Under the pieces are notes generated by a model. The model was given only the letters and a program-made list of their open reading frames with translations. It searched no databases and was not told where the DNA came from. Below are positions 3,786 to 6,604 of a stretch of DNA of 6,604 bases, one piece after another. Each line of letters begins with the position of its first letter. Position 1 is the first letter of the stretch. The DNA lies in assembly GCA_018701055.1 (NCBI GenBank), contig JABIUH010000117.1, positions 1 to 6,604 on the forward strand. The letters run 5' to 3'. Source of the DNA: Woeseia sp. GTDB taxonomy: Bacteria; Pseudomonadota; Gammaproteobacteria; Steroidobacterales; Woeseiaceae. Both the position numbers and the translations under genes were made by a program.

Positions 3786-6604
3786 ATGAACAAGCGACAT
3801 ACTCGTCGTACGAAATCCGTGAACGTTAATTCTGTCAACCGTACGTTGACGCCATTAACGGCGGCCGTCATGACGGCAATCTATCCAGTAGGATCAGCAA
3901 TCGCGCAAGACAGCGGCGCTGACGATGCCGTTGAGGAAGTGGTGGTCACCGGATCACGAATTCGCAGGGATACGTTTTCCAGTGCGGCACCGATGGATAC
4001 TGTATCGATTGAATCGGCAAACGTGCGTGGTATTACGGATATCGCCACGTTGTTGCAAACGACAACCGTTGCGGCCGGCGCGCCGCAAGTCACCGCAGCC
4101 TCGTCGGGCGTGTTCGTTGAAAACGGCGGTCTCGGGACGAGTACACTTTCCTTACGCGGCCTTGGTGCTAATCGTACCCTTGTATTACTCAATGGTCGCC
4201 GCGTTGGGCCTTCAGGCGTTCAGGGTTCGGTGTCTTCTTTTGATCTGAACGTCATTCCACTGACTTCTATCGAGCGCGTCGAGATACTGAAAGATGGTGC
4301 ATCGTCGATTTACGGCTCGGATGCAGTAGCGGGCGTCGTCAACATCATCACCAGTAAGCAGGATGGTGCGAAATTCGATGCATTCTATTCGCAGCCAGAG
4401 CAATCAGGCGGTGAACAAATGCGTCTCAACGGTTCTTGGGGCAAGACATTTGATCGCGGTTACTTCCGAGCGACAGCGGACTACAATAAATCAAAAATTC
4501 TCAAGCGCGGCGACAGGGATTTCTTCAAGTGTGACGAAGATTATGTATTTGAACCAGGTTCCGGACTCGGCACCCGCGCCGATGTAAAGGACCCGCGTAC
4601 CGGGGAGTTTTTCTGCGATGGTACGACTTGGGGCCATGTCTGGGTTTACGACTATGCGGCGGATGTAGGTGGAGCAGGCGACGGCACGACCAACGTCGGA
4701 GGCGCCCCGTTCTTGTTGCAATACGATCATACCGGCGCACTCGCTGCGAACGGACTACCGCCGCTGGCGACTCCGACAAATCCCAATCAAATGACCGCAC
4801 CTCCCGGCTGGTATCCAGTGTCACGAGGCGACCCGCTGTCAAATGGGCTAGAGGACAGTGATCATCCACTGCATGACACGACGACTCTGGGGCCGGAGTC
4901 GGAACTCATTACTTTGTTCCTTGAGGGTGAGTACAATTTCAGCGATAACGTCACTGGGTACGCGGAAGTGCTCTTGAATCGTCGCGAAACGAAAGATGAA
5001 GGTTTTCGGCAGATCTGGACGTACGTTTATAACTACGAATCTGCGGATTGGGGCGGATTTGGCGGGTCTGGTGTCAGCGACCCATTCAGCGCTGGTTGGA
5101 CGGGCGCCCAATGGCTGAGCCCGCTGGCGATCACCGATCATAATGATACGACCGTTTCAGTGGACTACACCCGATTCGTTGCCGGACTGACGGGTGAAAT
5201 TCAATCAGCGTCATTCCTTGAAGGCTGGAATTGGGATCTTTCGTTCCAGCTCAGCGAGTCCGATGGTGAATACATTAATCAAGTGGTATTGGAAGACTCG
5301 CTTGAACTGCCGTTTTTCCGAACGGGTTCTTGTGTTGGACAAACCTCGGCTATTTCCAATCGTCCCTGTGTGGACATTCAATGGTTTGATCCGGACTTCG
5401 TTTACGGCAACATCGGTGACGACGTAAAAGCATTTCTATTCGATACTGAAAAAGGATCGACTGTATACACCCAATGGTCGGTAGAAGGATTCGTTACTGG
5501 CGATATGTTTGAAATGCCAGCCGGCTCCGCCGCAGGTGCATTTGGTTTCCATTATCGCGAGGACGAAATCCTCGATACCCCGGGACACGTCACCCTGGCG
5601 GGTAATTCCTGGCAGGGAGAAAATGCTGGCATTACCGCAGGTAAAGATGAAACGGTTGCCGTTTTCGGCGAAGTTGATATTCCTCTCTTGGCTGACATAC
5701 CGGGCGTGAGACAATTAGATTTCAACGCATCAGCACGTTATACCGACGTAGGATCTTTCGGCGACGATACGACTTTTAAGGTCGGCTTAAATTGGGCGAT
5801 CTCCGATCAACTCCGTGCTCGGACGACGTTTGGTACGTCGTTTCGTACACCGGCTTTGTATGAACTGCATCTAGCTAATCAGAGCAGCGGTTTGTCCGCC
5901 CGAGTCGCAGATCCCTGCATCAACTGGGGTAGCAACGTTGCGCAAGGAAACATTACACAGCGGACCGCGGACAATTGCGCGGCGGACGGAATACCGGCGG
6001 ACCATATCGCCACTGTCGGACCTGAGGTCCTCACGGGTGGCGGATTAGGGGTTCTTACGGCAGAAACGTCGGAGGCATTTACGGCAGGCTTAATCTGGCA
6101 ACCAGAATTTGCCGACGTAAGTTTCTCAATAGACTACTTTGACATTCTGGTCGAAGACGAAGTCGACTCCATCGGCGGTAGGGAGATCGTTGCCGGTTGT
6201 TACGACTCACCGTTCTTTCCTAACGAACCGCTTTGTGCCCAATTTGACCGCGATCCTCCATCGGCCGCATTGCCAAACGCGATCACCACGATTAGAGATA
6301 GTTTCATCAATGTCTCCAAACAGCAGCTTCGTGGTATGGACATTGCAGCACAGTGGGTGACTGAACTGCCCGGTACCTGGGGAACTTTCTCGGCTGACAC
6401 GCAATGGACCTTGAGTTTCGAAGACACTATCGCGCTGTTTGACGATACAGAGGAAGATCTGTCTGGCGAGGCCGGTCATCCGGAGACCGTTGGTAACGTT
6501 AATTTCGCGCTTCTTCGGGAAAATTGGACCTTCAACTGGGGTGTGCAATACATCGGTGAGACCGATAATTTCGCGAGCTTTGGTCGCAACACGGTGACTT
6601 ACGT
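3786..6604 (+). CDS. TonB-dependent outer-membrane receptor, C-terminus beyond the window
   Basis: An uninterrupted frame of 939 codons runs to the window edge without a stop. It encodes a gated outer-membrane beta-barrel that imports a ligand using TonB-ExbB-ExbD energy. Residues 1-40 form a signal peptide with a long basic n-region and cleavage likely after SAIA. Mature EEVVVTGSRIRRD (50-62) resembles the TonB-box region of Xanthomonas/Caulobacter-type receptors. The plug spans about 63-195, with LSLRGLGANRTLVLLNGRRV (121-140) and LKDGASSIYGSDAVAGVVNI (168-187). The barrel follows, including the conserved GTSFRTPALYEL near 5830-5866 and ETSEAFTAG near 6064-6090. All eight visible cysteines form four close pairs: 249/277, 516/528, 711/731 and 805/817. 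The family is usually 900-1050 residues, so the last barrel strands are probably missing. The ligand is not identifiable; proximity suggests a link with the halogenases. Frame continuity and good motifs make the identification secure. Confidence 0.93.
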   Translation, partial: MNKRHTRRTKSVNVNSVNRTLTPLTAAVMTAIYPVGSAIAQDSGADDAVEEVVVTGSRIRRDTFSSAAPMDTVSIESANVRGITDIATLLQTTTVAAGAPQVTAASSGVFVENGGLGTSTLSLRGLGANRTLVLLNGRRVGPSGVQGSVSSFDLNVIPLTSIERVEILKDGASSIYGSDAVAGVVNIITSKQDGAKFDAFYSQPEQSGGEQMRLNGSWGKTFDRGYFRATADYNKSKILKRGDRDFFKCDEDYVFEPGSGLGTRADVKDPRTGEFFCDGTTWGHVWVYDYAADVGGAGDGTTNVGGAPFLLQYDHTGALAANGLPPLATPTNPNQMTAPPGWYPVSRGDPLSNGLEDSDHPLHDTTTLGPESELITLFLEGEYNFSDNVTGYAEVLLNRRETKDEGFRQIWTYVYNYESADWGGFGGSGVSDPFSAGWTGAQWLSPLAITDHNDTTVSVDYTRFVAGLTGEIQSASFLEGWNWDLSFQLSESDGEYINQVVLEDSLELPFFRTGSCVGQTSAISNRPCVDIQWFDPDFVYGNIGDDVKAFLFDTEKGSTVYTQWSVEGFVTGDMFEMPAGSAAGAFGFHYREDEILDTPGHVTLAGNSWQGENAGITAGKDETVAVFGEVDIPLLADIPGVRQLDFNASARYTDVGSFGDDTTFKVGLNWAISDQLRARTTFGTSFRTPALYELHLANQSSGLSARVADPCINWGSNVAQGNITQRTADNCAADGIPADHIATVGPEVLTGGGLGVLTAETSEAFTAGLIWQPEFADVSFSIDYFDILVEDEVDSIGGREIVAGCYDSPFFPNEPLCAQFDRDPPSAALPNAITTIRDSFINVSKQQLRGMDIAAQWVTELPGTWGTFSADTQWTLSFEDTIALFDDTEEDLSGEAGHPETVGNVNFALLRENWTFNWGVQYIGETDNFASFGRNTVTY

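Noticed and set aside
3881..6548. Several open frames of 60-115 codons on both strands inside the receptor gene
   Set aside because: They are shadows of the continuous 939-codon receptor frame. None shows a recognisable domain or ribosome binding site.
1..6604. CRISPR array, tRNA, rRNA, insertion sequence or attachment site
   Set aside because: I found no regularly spaced repeats, no RNA gene signatures, no transposase or integrase frame, and no terminal inverted repeats.

Overview
The window looks like a chromosomal segment of a Gram-negative bacterium, most plausibly an aquatic or soil proteobacterium (gammaproteobacterial or Caulobacter/Xanthomonas-like). The evidence is a large outer-membrane TonB-dependent receptor of the Xanthomonas/Caulobacter type, next to flavin-dependent halogenase genes of the kind often found beside such receptors. 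Base composition is moderate. Nothing in the window fixes the species.

Layout. (1) Bases 128-1, minus strand: the first 42 codons of a gene cut by the window edge. Its N-terminus contains a PKCGTH loop typical of PAPS-dependent sulfotransferases. (2) Bases 129-325: a divergent intergenic region with a credible -10 element for the sulfotransferase and no convincing ribosome binding site for the rightward gene. (3) 326-1930 and 1945-3564, plus strand, 14 bp apart: two flavin-dependent (tryptophan-type) halogenase paralogues. They align without net gaps for about 528 residues. (4) 3565-3785: a 221-bp intergenic region with a perfect 12-bp palindrome, two short direct-repeat pairs, a plausible promoter and a strong Shine-Dalgarno. 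(5) 3786 to the window end: a TonB-dependent receptor, 939 codons visible, open at the right edge.

Main observation. The second halogenase keeps every hallmark of the family: GGGSAG, GVGEAT, catalytic K80, WIWEIP and E345-S346. The first is full length and uninterrupted, yet it has lost almost all of them at the same alignment positions: G15 to A, GVGEAT to STDTST, K80 to R, W272 to S and E345 to A. It still keeps the scaffold and the C-terminal half. It therefore looks like a maintained pseudoenzyme paired with an active paralogue, not a decaying pseudogene.

How the genes may work together (inference): the receptor would import a ligand across the outer membrane. The intact halogenase would halogenate that ligand or a derivative, with the inactive paralogue as a partner, sensor or scaffold. 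The divergent sulfotransferase might belong to the same process, but nothing in the sequence proves this. The halogenase substrate cannot be read from the sequence, and free tryptophan should not be assumed.
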